Positions 34,601 through 42,323 of a DNA stretch of 64,000 nucleotides are shown one piece after another. The stretch's first letter is position 1, and each line of letters starts with the position of its first letter. Made by a program: the position numbers and the translations under genes. A model generated the notes under the pieces. It was not told the DNA's origin, did not search any database, and saw nothing but the letters and a program-made list of their open reading frames with translations. Origin of the DNA: Mesonia aestuariivivens (GTDB lineage: Bacteria > Bacteroidota > Bacteroidia > Flavobacteriales > Flavobacteriaceae); contig NZ_JAHWDF010000012.1 in the NCBI RefSeq assembly GCF_019311235.1, positions 34,397 to 98,396 on the forward strand, in the 5' to 3' direction.

Positions 34601-35952
34601 GGTTGAAGTTGTCTCGCATTCTCTAATTTAGCATAATCTACGCCTTCATCAACATCGCTAGAATTTAAACCAAAACCTTGATCTACCGTAGAGATATCTC
34701 TAATTGCAGCAGTTAAAACAGTTTGTTGAGGACCATTTATTCCTAAGGGGTTAAAATCGTTATTGGCATTACTTGGATAAGCACCTGCAGTTACATTAAG
34801 AAATCCAGAAAAGGCAGGGTTATTACTAGGGTTACCATCTGCATCTCGCAAAACTCCCACATTCTCAGGTGTAGATTCACCTAAATCTTGAATAGCAACA
34901 ATATTTCTAGCGTTAGTTAAAGCCTGTGTATTATTAGTTCTATTGGTAACCCAAATCTGAACTCTAGTTACCTGAATATTACTCGTAATAAACGGATAAT
35001 TTTGCAAGGCTTCATTATAATGATCTCTAAAATAATGTGATAAAAAGAAATGTTTATTTTCATCATAATCTAAAATAAACTTTTCAAATTCTTGCACTGC
35101 ACCACCACCTTGAATATTTGTAGTTTGACGCTCAGAATTCTGCTCAGAAAAAACACCAGTAATAGTCGTTTTACCAAACTGCAATTGTGTTTTAACACCA
35201 AATAAACTCTGAGATCCTTGTATTAATGAATTATTGATAGGCATACTTACGTTACCCACCTCTATTTTTCTAACAATATCATCTTCGGTTGGTGTGTATT
35301 CTAATTTAATCTGATTTTGAAAATCGAAGGTAGATTCTGTATCGTAATTAAATGCGACCTGTAAGCGTTTCCCTACTTTTCCCAACATACTCAAACTTAT
35401 ACGCTGTTCAAAATCGAAAGTTAAACTTTGCCTATTTCTTGGAGAAAGTGATGGATTATCTTGTTTTGAATATAATAACCCTAGATCTACTTCTACAGAA
35501 CCTTGCGGAATTAACTCAATCTCAGAGCCTCCAAATACAGATTCAAAAAACTGATTATCTACATAAAAAATAGGTAATAAATTTCGTTGTTGTTCTTCAG
35601 CATCTTCATCTCTACCAGAAACCGCATTAGATTTTTGTTTAAAATAATCTTTCATTTGCTGCTCTAATACTAACTCTTGAAACTCTTCTCGAGTTAGCAC
35701 CATAGGGTAAGAAACATTTACATCACCTATCATTTCGGTATATAAATAACGGTCTAAAGTAGGATCATAAGTATATTTACTAACAATACTATTAGGGTTT
35801 TGCATTTTAATTTGCCCTAATTTATATCCTGTTTTAGTTGAATCTTGCGCTGTGCTATTTTCTTCCTCCTGAGAAAAAACACCAACGGTTGCCATAAAAA
35901 AGGTAATCGCAAAAAAAGAAAAATTAAAATTGAAGAAGTTATTTTTTCTCAA
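28690..35952 (-). CDS. sprA: Type IX secretion outer membrane translocon SprA/Sov
   Basis: At 2420 residues this has the size expected of SprA, the very large 36-strand outer-membrane barrel through which type IX cargo leaves the periplasm. A signal peptide covers about residues 1-27 (ending GVFSQ). Family landmarks include an N-terminal plug-like region, repeated GRIIFTTVEPFG and YEYEVPVFRDMS phrases, and the C-terminal strands ending RSGITLRYNFGN. It is needed for gliding adhesins and secreted enzymes in Flavobacteriia. It follows ruvA by four bases, so it is read from the promoter before ruvA, with gcvH and the VanZ-like gene behind it. The PorP-like protein at 5011-6030 belongs to the same system. 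Confidence 0.95.
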   Translation of the reverse strand: MRKNNFFNFNFSFFAITFFMATVGVFSQEEENSTAQDSTKTGYKLGQIKMQNPNSIVSKYTYDPTLDRYLYTEMIGDVNVSYPMVLTREEFQELVLEQQMKDYFKQKSNAVSGRDEDAEEQQRNLLPIFYVDNQFFESVFGGSEIELIPQGSVEVDLGLLYSKQDNPSLSPRNRQSLTFDFEQRISLSMLGKVGKRLQVAFNYDTESTFDFQNQIKLEYTPTEDDIVRKIEVGNVSMPINNSLIQGSQSLFGVKTQLQFGKTTITGVFSEQNSERQTTNIQGGGAVQEFEKFILDYDENKHFFLSHYFRDHYNEALQNYPFITSNIQVTRVQIWVTNRTNNTQALTNARNIVAIQDLGESTPENVGVLRDADGNPSNNPAFSGFLNVTAGAYPSNANNDFNPLGINGPQQTVLTAAIRDISTVDQGFGLNSSDVDEGVDYAKLENARQLQPTEYTLHPQLGYISLQQRITNDEILAIAYQYTVNGQVFQVGEFANDGVEATTSRQGADPNNVNDQVAVNQNLVVKMLKSPVTNVNEPIWDLMMKNIYSLGAYQLEREDFRFNILYTDPQPLNYISSAEGSATPLPGDVEQTNLLRVFNLDNLNLNNDPVVGGDGFFDFVPQQTIDVENGRIIFTTVEPFGEYLFNKLDNNPNGGTEDYNNPNTYNDNQTKYVFRSLYKTTKTQAEQEQAQKNKFQLKGSYKSSGQDGIPIGAFNVPQGSVTVTAGGRVLQEGVDFTVDYQLGRVKILNEALLASDTPIQVSTENNAMFGQQTKRFTGIDIQHQFNENFLIGATYVNLNERPLTQKANYSYEPINNSIYGFNLNYSTEVPFFTRLVNKLPNIDTDVESNFSVRGEFAFLQPGSPKADNFNGKATSYIDDFEASQTSISVLTPLSWSLSSAPLGFGGELTNNDLASGYKRAHLNWYTIDPIFYTSQRPSGLSDQDLSTYATRRVFIDEIYPNTDIVQGQPQVIYTLDMAYYPGQRGQYNFNPAAAGGNTLPSPEDNFGGIMRGITTTNFEQSNVEFIEFWVMDPFIYDENLNIDEGRITFNLGSISEDVLKDGRKQYENGLPANGSAEGTLETAFGRVPSNQSLVYAFDSEGQERTNQDIGLDGLSDEDESLLFPNFAGLEDPSNDNYEYYLARDGGILERYLLYNGTQGNSPTEVGQNNRGNSTVPSVEDVNRDNTMNTIDSYFEYEVPVFRDMSVDNNTSSIAGINEDYITDVKTLNTTMQNGQEIPVRWVQYKVPLRTDSEFAVNGIADLRSVRFMRMFLSGFEDDVVLRFGALNLVRGDYRRYNQALLPDGSDPDNTPGTVLEVTAVSTEQTSDYVTPPGVVREELVNNNQTIREDEQSLSLTVKGLRPNDSRAVYKNFQVDMRQYENLEMFLHAESLPAPTANIQDGELTAFIRMGTDVTDNFYQIEIPLAVSDLNTNNPRDVWPEVNDLNLPLSLLQEIKSIIIGNNSYNSGDLNFFTSDLQPSNTSNTGELRVGIKGNPSFGNIRLMMLGVKNSGTTNASGEVWFNELRLSELKNQGGWAAVVNMDTNLADFANLSATGRRSTVGFGSIEQGPNQRSREDLKQYDIATNVNVGQLLPKNWGVNVPLSYSRGEELITPQYDPEYLDLELETLLDNTQSEARKDELRERAEDYTRRQSVSVIGLRKDRVTPENQEERKPMPYDVENFAFSGTYNQVDHRDFKIEEALDQNVNVGATYDYGFRPFKLEPFKNIKYLDSSEYFRAIKDFNLNLLPTSLSASSNITRQYNEQVYREINLPPGSLGLPKLYQRNYTFDWQYTVNHNLTESLRFTFNSANNRIVRNYINDENEQDNSIGVWDGFFDMGQPNQHYQSLQLNYDVPFDKIPVLKFLRTQYSYTGNFQWQKGSEIRRSLPNIPDLGNDIQNSNTHQINGTLEMGTLYNYIGLKKKGKPKNRLSRSVNNGNRLGFSRNDNSLSDNQEKKPIGNSDKLSALDKTTNTLIGLATAVKRLTVNYQETNGMYLPGYTNDVGFAGTLKPTTGFTFGSQSDVREIAARNGWLTLYQEFNEQYTENEMRTLTLQAQLDLLPDLTIDLNANRTYSETYTENYRINPQDLQYRSLTPNSYGNFSITNVMIGTAFSESTQEFSEVFDQFRNNRLTVANRLAQEAGIDTNNPDNLDAEGYPEGFGKNSQAVLLPSFVSAYTNQDPTKVGLGITKSTPLPNWNLKYTGLMRIGWFKERFKRFSLQHGYSSIYNVNQFQSNLDYNRTAPYSEINKDQSGNFKNEYFISTVNLVEQFSPLIKVDMELKSSVKILAEIRKDRALSLSFSNNLLTETQGNQYTFGLGYRIKDLKIATRLAGQPRILSSDLNFKADISLRRNETIIRYLDLNNSQTTAGQDIWTINFTADYALSKNLTAIFYYDHTFAEYAISTAFPQTTIRSGITLRYNFGN

Positions 35953-35956
35953 GATA

Positions 35957-36541
35957 TTAAAGATTTTTTAAAGCAAGCTTTATAATTGTTTCTACAGAAG
36001 CTTCCGCATCATTTTTAATAATTCTAGTGACAACTTTTTCAGATTGCTTTCTGGTATAACCTAAGGTTTCTAAAGCAGATAACGCTTCATCTTTATAGGT
36101 ATTGCGTGAAGACGTTATAATTTCATTAACATCTTCAGTAAATTCTGATAATTTATCTTTAAGATCTATAATAACTCTTTGTGCTGTTTTAGCACCAATA
36201 CCTTTTACACTCTGAATCACTGCCACATCTTCTTGCGTGATCGCCTCTACTACTTGCCCCGGGGTTAAAGATGACAGCATAGTTCTGGCGGTACTTGCCC
36301 CAATACCCGAAACAGAAATTAACTTTTTAAATATCTCTCGTTCAGATTTCTGCATAAATCCAAATAAGATTTGTGCATCTTCTCGCACTTGTAGATAGGT
36401 ATAAATAAAAATACTTTCTTCCGCAGCAATTTGAGAAAATGTGTGTAATGAGATATTTAAAAAATATCCAACACCACCACATTCTACTGTAATATCTGTT
36501 GGATTTTTTTCAACTAGCTTACCTCTTAAGTGTGCAATCAT
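35957..36541 (-). CDS. ruvA: Holliday junction branch migration protein RuvA
   Basis: The 194-residue product has the N-terminal OB domain (MIAHLRGKLVEK), the paired helix-hairpin-helix region (LISVSGIGASTARTML and VKGIGAKTAQRVIIDL) and the C-terminal domain III (ALSALETLGYTRKQ) that contacts RuvB. It binds Holliday junctions as a tetramer for recombination repair. ruvB is in the window, about 5 kb upstream on the same strand, but in another operon. A full promoter lies 26 bases upstream of the start. Confidence 0.96.
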   Translation of the reverse strand: MIAHLRGKLVEKNPTDITVECGGVGYFLNISLHTFSQIAAEESIFIYTYLQVREDAQILFGFMQKSEREIFKKLISVSGIGASTARTMLSSLTPGQVVEAITQEDVAVIQSVKGIGAKTAQRVIIDLKDKLSEFTEDVNEIITSSRNTYKDEALSALETLGYTRKQSEKVVTRIIKNDAEASVETIIKLALKNL

Positions 36542-36566
36542 TGGTTAAGTAAAAGTTAAAATCCCT

Positions 36567-36595
36567 CAAATGTAGGAAAATTATTTACATACCAA
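36567..36595 (-). promoter_or_regulatory. Promoter of ruvA-sprA operon (TTG-N18-TAnnTTTG)
   Basis: On the - strand TTG (36595-36593) is followed after 18 bases by TACATTTG (36574-36567), matching the Bacteroidota consensus in sequence and spacing. It lies 25 bases before the ruvA ATG and is the likely source of transcription for sprA and gcvH. Confidence 0.75.
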
Positions 36596-36627
36596 AATTC
36601 ACTTCTTTAGTTTAACACGTTCAATTT

Positions 36628-38925
36628 TTATAGCGTTACAGGAATTGCGTTCTTTTTTTCTTTTCCTTGCGCATCTACTACAGCTACTGCAGCCATATTC
36701 ACCATTTCTTCTACGCTTGCTCCTAACTGTAAAATATGTGCTGGTTTTCTTAAACCCATCATAATAGGACCTATAGAATCTGTATTATTGAGTTCTTTAA
36801 TTAATTTATAAGTTGAATTTGCAGAATCGAGGTTAGGGAAAATTAATGTATTTACCTTTCTTCCTGCTAATTTTGAAAAAGGAAATTTGCTTTGTAACAT
36901 ATTCTTATTCAATGCAAAATCTACCTGCAACTCTCCATCTACAGTAATTTCTGGACTATGCTCATGTAAAATAGCCACTGCATCTTTCACTTTTTTTGCA
37001 CTAGGATTTTTTGAAGATCCAAAATTGGCGTAAGAAATCATACCCACAACAGGCTCCATTCCAAACATTTTAACGGTATGGGCTGTCATTTGGGTAATTC
37101 TTGCTAAATCTTTAGCATCTGGATCTATATTTATAGAGGTATCACTTATAAATAAAGGTCCGCGTGAAGTATTCATAAGATTAGTCGCTGCAATTCTAGA
37201 AACTCCTTTTTCCATACCTATCAAATCTAACATAGGCCTTACCACGCCAGGATAAGCCCTAGAATATCCTGTTAATAAAGCATCAGCATCTCCTTCATTT
37301 ACCATCATAGCCGCAAAGTAATTACGCTGACGCATAAGTTTATGAGCATCTAATTGTGTTACTCCGTTACGCTGACGTGATTTCCAGAATACGTCTCCAT
37401 ATTTTACGGTATTGTCTTTTTGATCGTCAGATTTAGGATCTATAATTTCTACACCTTCACTATCAAACTCCAGCTCGTCCATTAGCTCTAGGATAACATC
37501 TTTTCTTCCTAAAAGTATGGGTTTTCCTATTCCTTCATCATTAACTATTTGAGCTGCTTTTAATACATCTAAATGGTCTGCTTCTGCAAATACAACACGT
37601 TTTGGATTCGTTTTAGCACGATTAATTAACAAGCGTGTTATTTTATTATCATTCCCCATTCGCTCGTAAAGTTCTTCTTCGTAACGTGCCCAATCATAAA
37701 TTGGTTCTTTAGCTACACCAGTTTCTATTGCCGCTTTAGCTACTGCCGGCGGAACCTCTGTTAGCAACCTAGAATCGAAAGGTTTAGGGATAATATAATC
37801 CCTACCAAAATTTAATTTCGTTTCTCCATAGGCAATGTTTACTTGCTCTGGTACATTTTGTTTTGCTAAATTAGCCAATGCACGAACAGCTGCCATTTTC
37901 ATTTCTTCATTAATTGCGGTGGCTCTAACATCTAAAGCTCCTCTAAAAATATAAGGAAAACCAAGTACATTATTTACCTGATTAGGATGATCACTTCTTC
38001 CTGTCGCCATAATGATATCATCACGCGTTTTCATCGCTAAATCGTAATCTATTTCTGATACAGGATTAGCCATTGCGAAAACAATAGGATTATCATTCAT
38101 CGTTTTTAGCATTTGTGGCGTTAATACATCACCCACAGAAAGCCCTAAAAATACATCGGCATCTTTTACTCCATCTGCTAACGAATTATAGTTTTTGCTA
38201 ACCGCAAATTCTTTTTGTATTTCAGCTAAATCTTCACGGTCTTTATGAAGCACTCCTTTTACATCAAACATGACGATGTTTTCTTTTTTCACTCCTAAAG
38301 AACAATATAAAGAAACACAAGCCATCGCAGCAGAACCTGCACCTGAAACCACTATTTTTACTTTTTTTATATCTTTTTCAGCAAGCTCTAATGCGTTTAA
38401 TAATGCTGCAGAAGAAATAATTGCTGTCCCGTGCTGATCATCGTGCATGACTGGGATATCTAATTCTTTCTTTAGTCTTCTTTCGATTTCAAAAGCTTCT
38501 GGAGCTTTTATATCTTCTAAATTAATCCCTCCAAAAGTGGGAGCAATATTTTTAACCGTATTTACAAAATCATCAATGTTTTTAGTATCTACCTCAATAT
38601 CAAACACATCTATATCTGCAAATATTTTAAACAACAAACCTTTTCCCTCCATCACAGGCTTCGAAGCTTCGGGACCAATATCGCCTAAACCCAGAACCGC
38701 AGTTCCGTTAGAAATTACTGCCACTAAATTTCCTTTAGTGGTATATTTATAAACATTCTCTTTGTTTTTAGCTATTTCTAAACAAGGTTGTGCCACACCT
38801 GGAGAATACGCCAACGATAAATCACGTTGAGTACTGTATTTTTTAGTAGGCCTTACTTCTATTTTACCAGGTTTTGGCTTTGCGTGGTATACTAATGCTT
38901 CTCTTCTTTTACGTTCGTTACTCAT
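36628..38925 (-). CDS. maeB: NADP-dependent malic enzyme with phosphotransacetylase-like domain
   Basis: MaeB converts malate to pyruvate, CO2 and NADPH in the cytoplasm. The 765-residue product has the malic N-terminal domain with LAYSPGVAQPCLEI, the catalytic VMHDDQHGTAII, a Rossmann motif VSGAGSAAMA, and from about residue 430 a phosphotransacetylase-like domain (KRVVFAEADHLDVL, SRAYPGVVRPMLD) that in MaeB serves allosteric control rather than acyl transfer. Length and order are standard for the hybrid enzyme. It has its own -7 box and lies between queG and ruvA. Confidence 0.95.
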   Translation of the reverse strand: MSNERKRREALVYHAKPKPGKIEVRPTKKYSTQRDLSLAYSPGVAQPCLEIAKNKENVYKYTTKGNLVAVISNGTAVLGLGDIGPEASKPVMEGKGLLFKIFADIDVFDIEVDTKNIDDFVNTVKNIAPTFGGINLEDIKAPEAFEIERRLKKELDIPVMHDDQHGTAIISSAALLNALELAEKDIKKVKIVVSGAGSAAMACVSLYCSLGVKKENIVMFDVKGVLHKDREDLAEIQKEFAVSKNYNSLADGVKDADVFLGLSVGDVLTPQMLKTMNDNPIVFAMANPVSEIDYDLAMKTRDDIIMATGRSDHPNQVNNVLGFPYIFRGALDVRATAINEEMKMAAVRALANLAKQNVPEQVNIAYGETKLNFGRDYIIPKPFDSRLLTEVPPAVAKAAIETGVAKEPIYDWARYEEELYERMGNDNKITRLLINRAKTNPKRVVFAEADHLDVLKAAQIVNDEGIGKPILLGRKDVILELMDELEFDSEGVEIIDPKSDDQKDNTVKYGDVFWKSRQRNGVTQLDAHKLMRQRNYFAAMMVNEGDADALLTGYSRAYPGVVRPMLDLIGMEKGVSRIAATNLMNTSRGPLFISDTSINIDPDAKDLARITQMTAHTVKMFGMEPVVGMISYANFGSSKNPSAKKVKDAVAILHEHSPEITVDGELQVDFALNKNMLQSKFPFSKLAGRKVNTLIFPNLDSANSTYKLIKELNNTDSIGPIMMGLRKPAHILQLGASVEEMVNMAAVAVVDAQGKEKKNAIPVTL

Positions 38926-38947
38926 CGTTTATAGTTTAGATGAGTAG

Positions 38948-38955
38948 CAAAGGTA
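38948..38955 (-). promoter_or_regulatory. Candidate -7 box of maeB
   Basis: On the - strand the bases read TACCTTTG, a match to TAnnTTTG, and end 22 bases before the maeB ATG. A TTG is present but only 12 bases further upstream, which is shorter than usual. Confidence 0.5.
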
Positions 38956-38981
38956 GTTAACCATTTACAATAGAAAAATAA

Positions 38982-39905
38982 CTAATCTAAAAAGTTGATG
39001 TTTCTTTTTAATCCTTGATATTTGGTTCTTTTTACGGCAGATTTTCTAAAAATTTCATTAAAAGTTTCTCGGGTAATTTCTTCCCAATCGTGTTTGGTCA
39101 TTTGTAATAAATCTGGATGCGGATCGAATAATGGTTCGTTATGAGGTTTAGAAAACCTATTCCAAGGGCAAACGTCTTGACAGATATCACAACCAAACAT
39201 CCAATCTTCAAACTTTCCTCTTTCTGAACTTGGAATACTATCTTTTAACTCGATGGTGTAATATGAAATACATTTGCTCCCATCTACTTTATAAGGTTCG
39301 TAAATGGCATCTGTAGGGCAAGCATCTAAACAAGCGGTACAAGTCCCGCAATGATCGGTCACTGGCGTATCGTATTCTAAATCTAAATCGATAATTAATT
39401 CAGCAATAAAAAAGAAAGATCCTGTTTTTTTAGAAAGTAAATTAGAGTTTTTACCTATCCAGCCCAAACCGCTTTTGGCAGCCCATGCTTTATCTAACAC
39501 AGGTGCAGAATCTACAAAAGCCCGACCACCTACTTCTCCTATTTCTTCTTGAATAAAGTGAAGCAAATTTTTCAATTTATCTTTAATTACAAAATGATAA
39601 TCTCTACCGTAAGCGTACTTACTGAGTTTGTATGAATTATCTTGCTGCACTTCGTGTGGATAATAATTTAATAATAAAGATACTACACTTTTAGCATCAG
39701 GAACCAAAAGCGTGGGATCTAAGCGCTTATCAAAATGATTTTCCATATAACTCATTTCACCATTTCGATTTTCATGAAGCCATTTTTCTAAACGAGGTGC
39801 CTCGTCTTCTAAAAATTCAGCTTTACTAATTCCGCAAGACATAAAGCCCAAACGAGCAGCTTCATCTTTGATAAGCTTTGTGTATTTCTCAGCATTATTA
39901 AACAT
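38982..39905 (-). CDS. queG: Epoxyqueuosine reductase QueG
   Basis: QueG carries out the last step of queuosine formation in tRNA, reducing epoxyqueuosine with cobalamin and Fe-S clusters. The 307-residue product has the family N-terminus [24 protein letters not shown], the [11 protein letters not shown] region, and two [4Fe-4S] motifs, [16 protein letters not shown] and [13 protein letters not shown]. Length fits the short QueG form without the extra C-terminal HEAT domain. It begins one base after a cytochrome P450 gene in the ruvB operon. Confidence 0.95.
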   Translation of the reverse strand: MFNNAEKYTKLIKDEAARLGFMSCGISKAEFLEDEAPRLEKWLHENRNGEMSYMENHFDKRLDPTLLVPDAKSVVSLLLNYYPHEVQQDNSYKLSKYAYGRDYHFVIKDKLKNLLHFIQEEIGEVGGRAFVDSAPVLDKAWAAKSGLGWIGKNSNLLSKKTGSFFFIAELIIDLDLEYDTPVTDHCGTCTACLDACPTDAIYEPYKVDGSKCISYYTIELKDSIPSSERGKFEDWMFGCDICQDVCPWNRFSKPHNEPLFDPHPDLLQMTKHDWEEITRETFNEIFRKSAVKRTKYQGLKRNINFLD

Positions 39906-39906
39906 A

Positions 39907-41238
39907 CTAGCGCTTGGTAAAATTTAAAAAGGCGTTTCTCGGTTTTAGTGTAATTAAAGGTAAAATTTGAATTGGTGCTTTTTTAGGTTTAATTTTGAAC
40001 TTAAGCATTACTTCTGAAACAGCCAAAATCATTTCATACATCGCAAAATTATTACCAATGCATTTTCGGGGTCCGGCGCCAAACGGATAATAAGCTATAT
40101 TTTTACGCTGTTTGCCTTCGGCAAAGCGTTCTGGTATAAACTGTTCTGGTTGTTCCCAATGATCTTTATGACGATGAATCTCATAAATAGACAACAACAA
40201 ACTTTCGTCACTTCCAATTTTCACTCCTGCTACTTCGTCTGCTGCAAGACTAATACGGTCTATAAAATATGCTGGCGGATACAAGCGCATCGACTCACTT
40301 ATTACCAAATTAGCATAAGCTGATTGCTGAAGAAATTGCATTAAGTTGCTAGAATTTTCTTTTGCCAGAAGAATATCTTCATATAATTTTTGTTGAATTT
40401 TAGGATGTCTTGCTAACAATTCGCAGGTAAACGTAAGCGCATTAGATGTAGTCTCGTGACCTGCGGTAAAAAGAATTAAAATCTCATCGATAAGTTGCTC
40501 TTCATCCATGGCGGTAGCATCATCATAACGAGCATCCAGTAGCATATCAAGTAAATCGTCTTCTCGTTGTAAAGAATTTTTACGCTTTTCTACAATAGCT
40601 TTTAAAATTTGTCGGGCTTCTTGAGTTAGATCTAAATGTTGCTGAATTTTACCACTTAACCTAAACCACCAGTTTCTATAAGGTTGTCGCAACTCACTCA
40701 CTAACATTTTTTGAGCAGCCTCTGTAATGTATTGTAAACGGTTAATTTCTTTTTCACCTATCGCACTGCTAAATAAAGATTTGACCACCGTCTGAAAAGC
40801 CAAATCGTTGAAAATAGGAAAAATATCAAATTCTCTATCGGTTTTAATCTTATCCAATTCTTTTTGAATAGCCAAATGAACCGTTCCCATTAGTTTTTCC
40901 AATTGCTTTTTATGAAAAGCTGGCTGAATTAATTTTCTTTGTTTTTGCCAATGCTCACCATTGGTGGTTAACAATCCTTGACCTACATATTTAGCTAAAT
41001 CTTTAGCTTGTATTGGAGACTTATGGTAATTTTTTTGATTTTTTTGAAGCAAATGCTGTGCAATTACAGGATCTCTAGAAAAGATGACCGATTTTCCGAA
41101 ACCCAAATTGAGTCTAAAAATGTCTCCCAACTTTTGAAAATTATTCAAATGAAAAGGAAGTGGATTTTCGACAATTTGTGTAGCGTGTTTTAAAAACTTA
41201 AACACGGAAACTTCTGGTATTTTTTGTGACTTTTTCAA
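39907..41238 (-). CDS. Cytochrome P450
   Basis: The 443-residue protein has every P450 landmark: the I-helix oxygen-binding AGHETTSN, the ExxR motif ESMRLYPP, the PERF motif, and the haem ligand loop [13 protein letters not shown] with Cys393. There is no signal peptide or N-terminal membrane anchor, so it should be soluble; the overall form resembles the class with CYP102/CYP110-like haem domains. The substrate is unknown. It overlaps the end of ruvB by four bases and is followed after one base by queG, an unexpected place for a monooxygenase. No ferredoxin or reductase partner is adjacent. Confidence 0.95.
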   Translation of the reverse strand: MKKSQKIPEVSVFKFLKHATQIVENPLPFHLNNFQKLGDIFRLNLGFGKSVIFSRDPVIAQHLLQKNQKNYHKSPIQAKDLAKYVGQGLLTTNGEHWQKQRKLIQPAFHKKQLEKLMGTVHLAIQKELDKIKTDREFDIFPIFNDLAFQTVVKSLFSSAIGEKEINRLQYITEAAQKMLVSELRQPYRNWWFRLSGKIQQHLDLTQEARQILKAIVEKRKNSLQREDDLLDMLLDARYDDATAMDEEQLIDEILILFTAGHETTSNALTFTCELLARHPKIQQKLYEDILLAKENSSNLMQFLQQSAYANLVISESMRLYPPAYFIDRISLAADEVAGVKIGSDESLLLSIYEIHRHKDHWEQPEQFIPERFAEGKQRKNIAYYPFGAGPRKCIGNNFAMYEMILAVSEVMLKFKIKPKKAPIQILPLITLKPRNAFLNFTKR

Positions 41239-42257
41239 AACAAACCTCCTTGCGAGTTGTGTTTAGTTTTACCTAAATGTCTGTATGCCGCTTCGGTTAC
41301 TTCTCGTCCGCGTGGTGTTCTTACAATAAAACCTTGCTGAATTAAAAATGGCTCATACACTTCTTCTATAGTTTCTGCGCTTTCACTTACCGCTGTAGAG
41401 AGTGTTGTAATCCCGACTGGGCCACCTTTAAACTTTTCGATGATGGTGGTTAAAATCTTATTATCCATTTCATCTAAACCATTTGCATCTACATTTAACG
41501 CTTTAAGGCTGTAGCGAGAAATTTCTATATCTATTTTACCATTCCCTTTAATTTGTGCAAAATCACGAACACGACGCAATAAGGCATTTGCAATACGCGG
41601 TGTACCTCTACTTCTACCCGCTATCTCTATAGCAGCTTCCATCGTCATAGGTACTTTTAAAATATGTGCACTACGCTGAAGAATATCTGATAGCAGCTCT
41701 GTGGTATAATATTGCAGCCGACTTGATATTCCGAATCTTGCTCGCATTGGTGCTGTTAACAATCCTGAACGCGTAGTAGCTCCTACTAACGTAAACGGAT
41801 TTAAATTGATCTGAACAGAACGTGCATTAGGTCCAGATTCGATCATAATATCGATCTTAAAATCTTCCATGGCAGAATATAAATACTCTTCAATAACAGG
41901 ACTTAGCCGATGTATTTCATCTATAAATAAAACATCACGTTCATCGAGATTAGTTAACAACCCTGCCAAGTCTCCTGGTTTATCTAATACAGGACCTGAG
42001 GTAACTTTTATCCCTGCATTTAGTTCATTAGCCAAAATGTGGGCTAAAGTTGTTTTTCCTAAACCCGGAGGACCGTGAAATAAAGTATGATCTAAAGCTT
42101 CATCTCTAAGGTTTGCTGCTTTCACAAATATCTGGAGATTTTCTAATACTTGGTCTTGACCCGCAAAATCATCAAAACTTAACGGCCGCAAAGCTCTTTC
42201 TATATCAAATTCTTCTGGAGTAAAATTTTCTCCGGTAGCATCTAGGTTTTCATTCAT
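41235..42257 (-). CDS. ruvB: Holliday junction branch migration ATPase RuvB
   Basis: The 340-residue AAA+ motor has Walker [14 protein letters not shown], Walker [10 protein letters not shown], sensor motif [18 protein letters not shown] and the winged-helix end with [17 protein letters not shown]. It drives branch migration with RuvA during recombination. The start MNENLDATG fits homologues. A -7 box ends only four bases before the ATG, so the mRNA probably has no leader or almost none. It heads the ruvB-P450-queG operon. Confidence 0.97.
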   Translation of the reverse strand: MNENLDATGENFTPEEFDIERALRPLSFDDFAGQDQVLENLQIFVKAANLRDEALDHTLFHGPPGLGKTTLAHILANELNAGIKVTSGPVLDKPGDLAGLLTNLDERDVLFIDEIHRLSPVIEEYLYSAMEDFKIDIMIESGPNARSVQINLNPFTLVGATTRSGLLTAPMRARFGISSRLQYYTTELLSDILQRSAHILKVPMTMEAAIEIAGRSRGTPRIANALLRRVRDFAQIKGNGKIDIEISRYSLKALNVDANGLDEMDNKILTTIIEKFKGGPVGITTLSTAVSESAETIEEVYEPFLIQQGFIVRTPRGREVTEAAYRHLGKTKHNSQGGLF

Positions 42258-42261
42258 AAAA

Positions 42262-42269
42262 CAAATATA
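42262..42269 (-). promoter_or_regulatory. Candidate -7 box of ruvB, implying a leaderless transcript
   Basis: On the - strand the bases read TATATTTG, matching TAnnTTTG, directly after the coxA terminator. Only four bases separate it from the ruvB ATG. With start sites usually a few bases past the -7 box, transcription would begin at or near the ATG. Confidence 0.55.
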
Positions 42270-42273
42270 AAGA

Positions 42274-42302
42274 AAAAGCCTTTCCGAATTGGAAAGGCTT
42301 TT
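42274..42302 (-). terminator. Terminator after coxA
   Basis: A 12-bp perfect stem (42274-42285 with 42291-42302) around GAATT is followed by a T-run on the - strand. It stands 22 bases past the coxA stop codon and ends the act-cox operon. Confidence 0.92.
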
Positions 42303-42323
42303 CTATATGTTGATTGAAAAATC

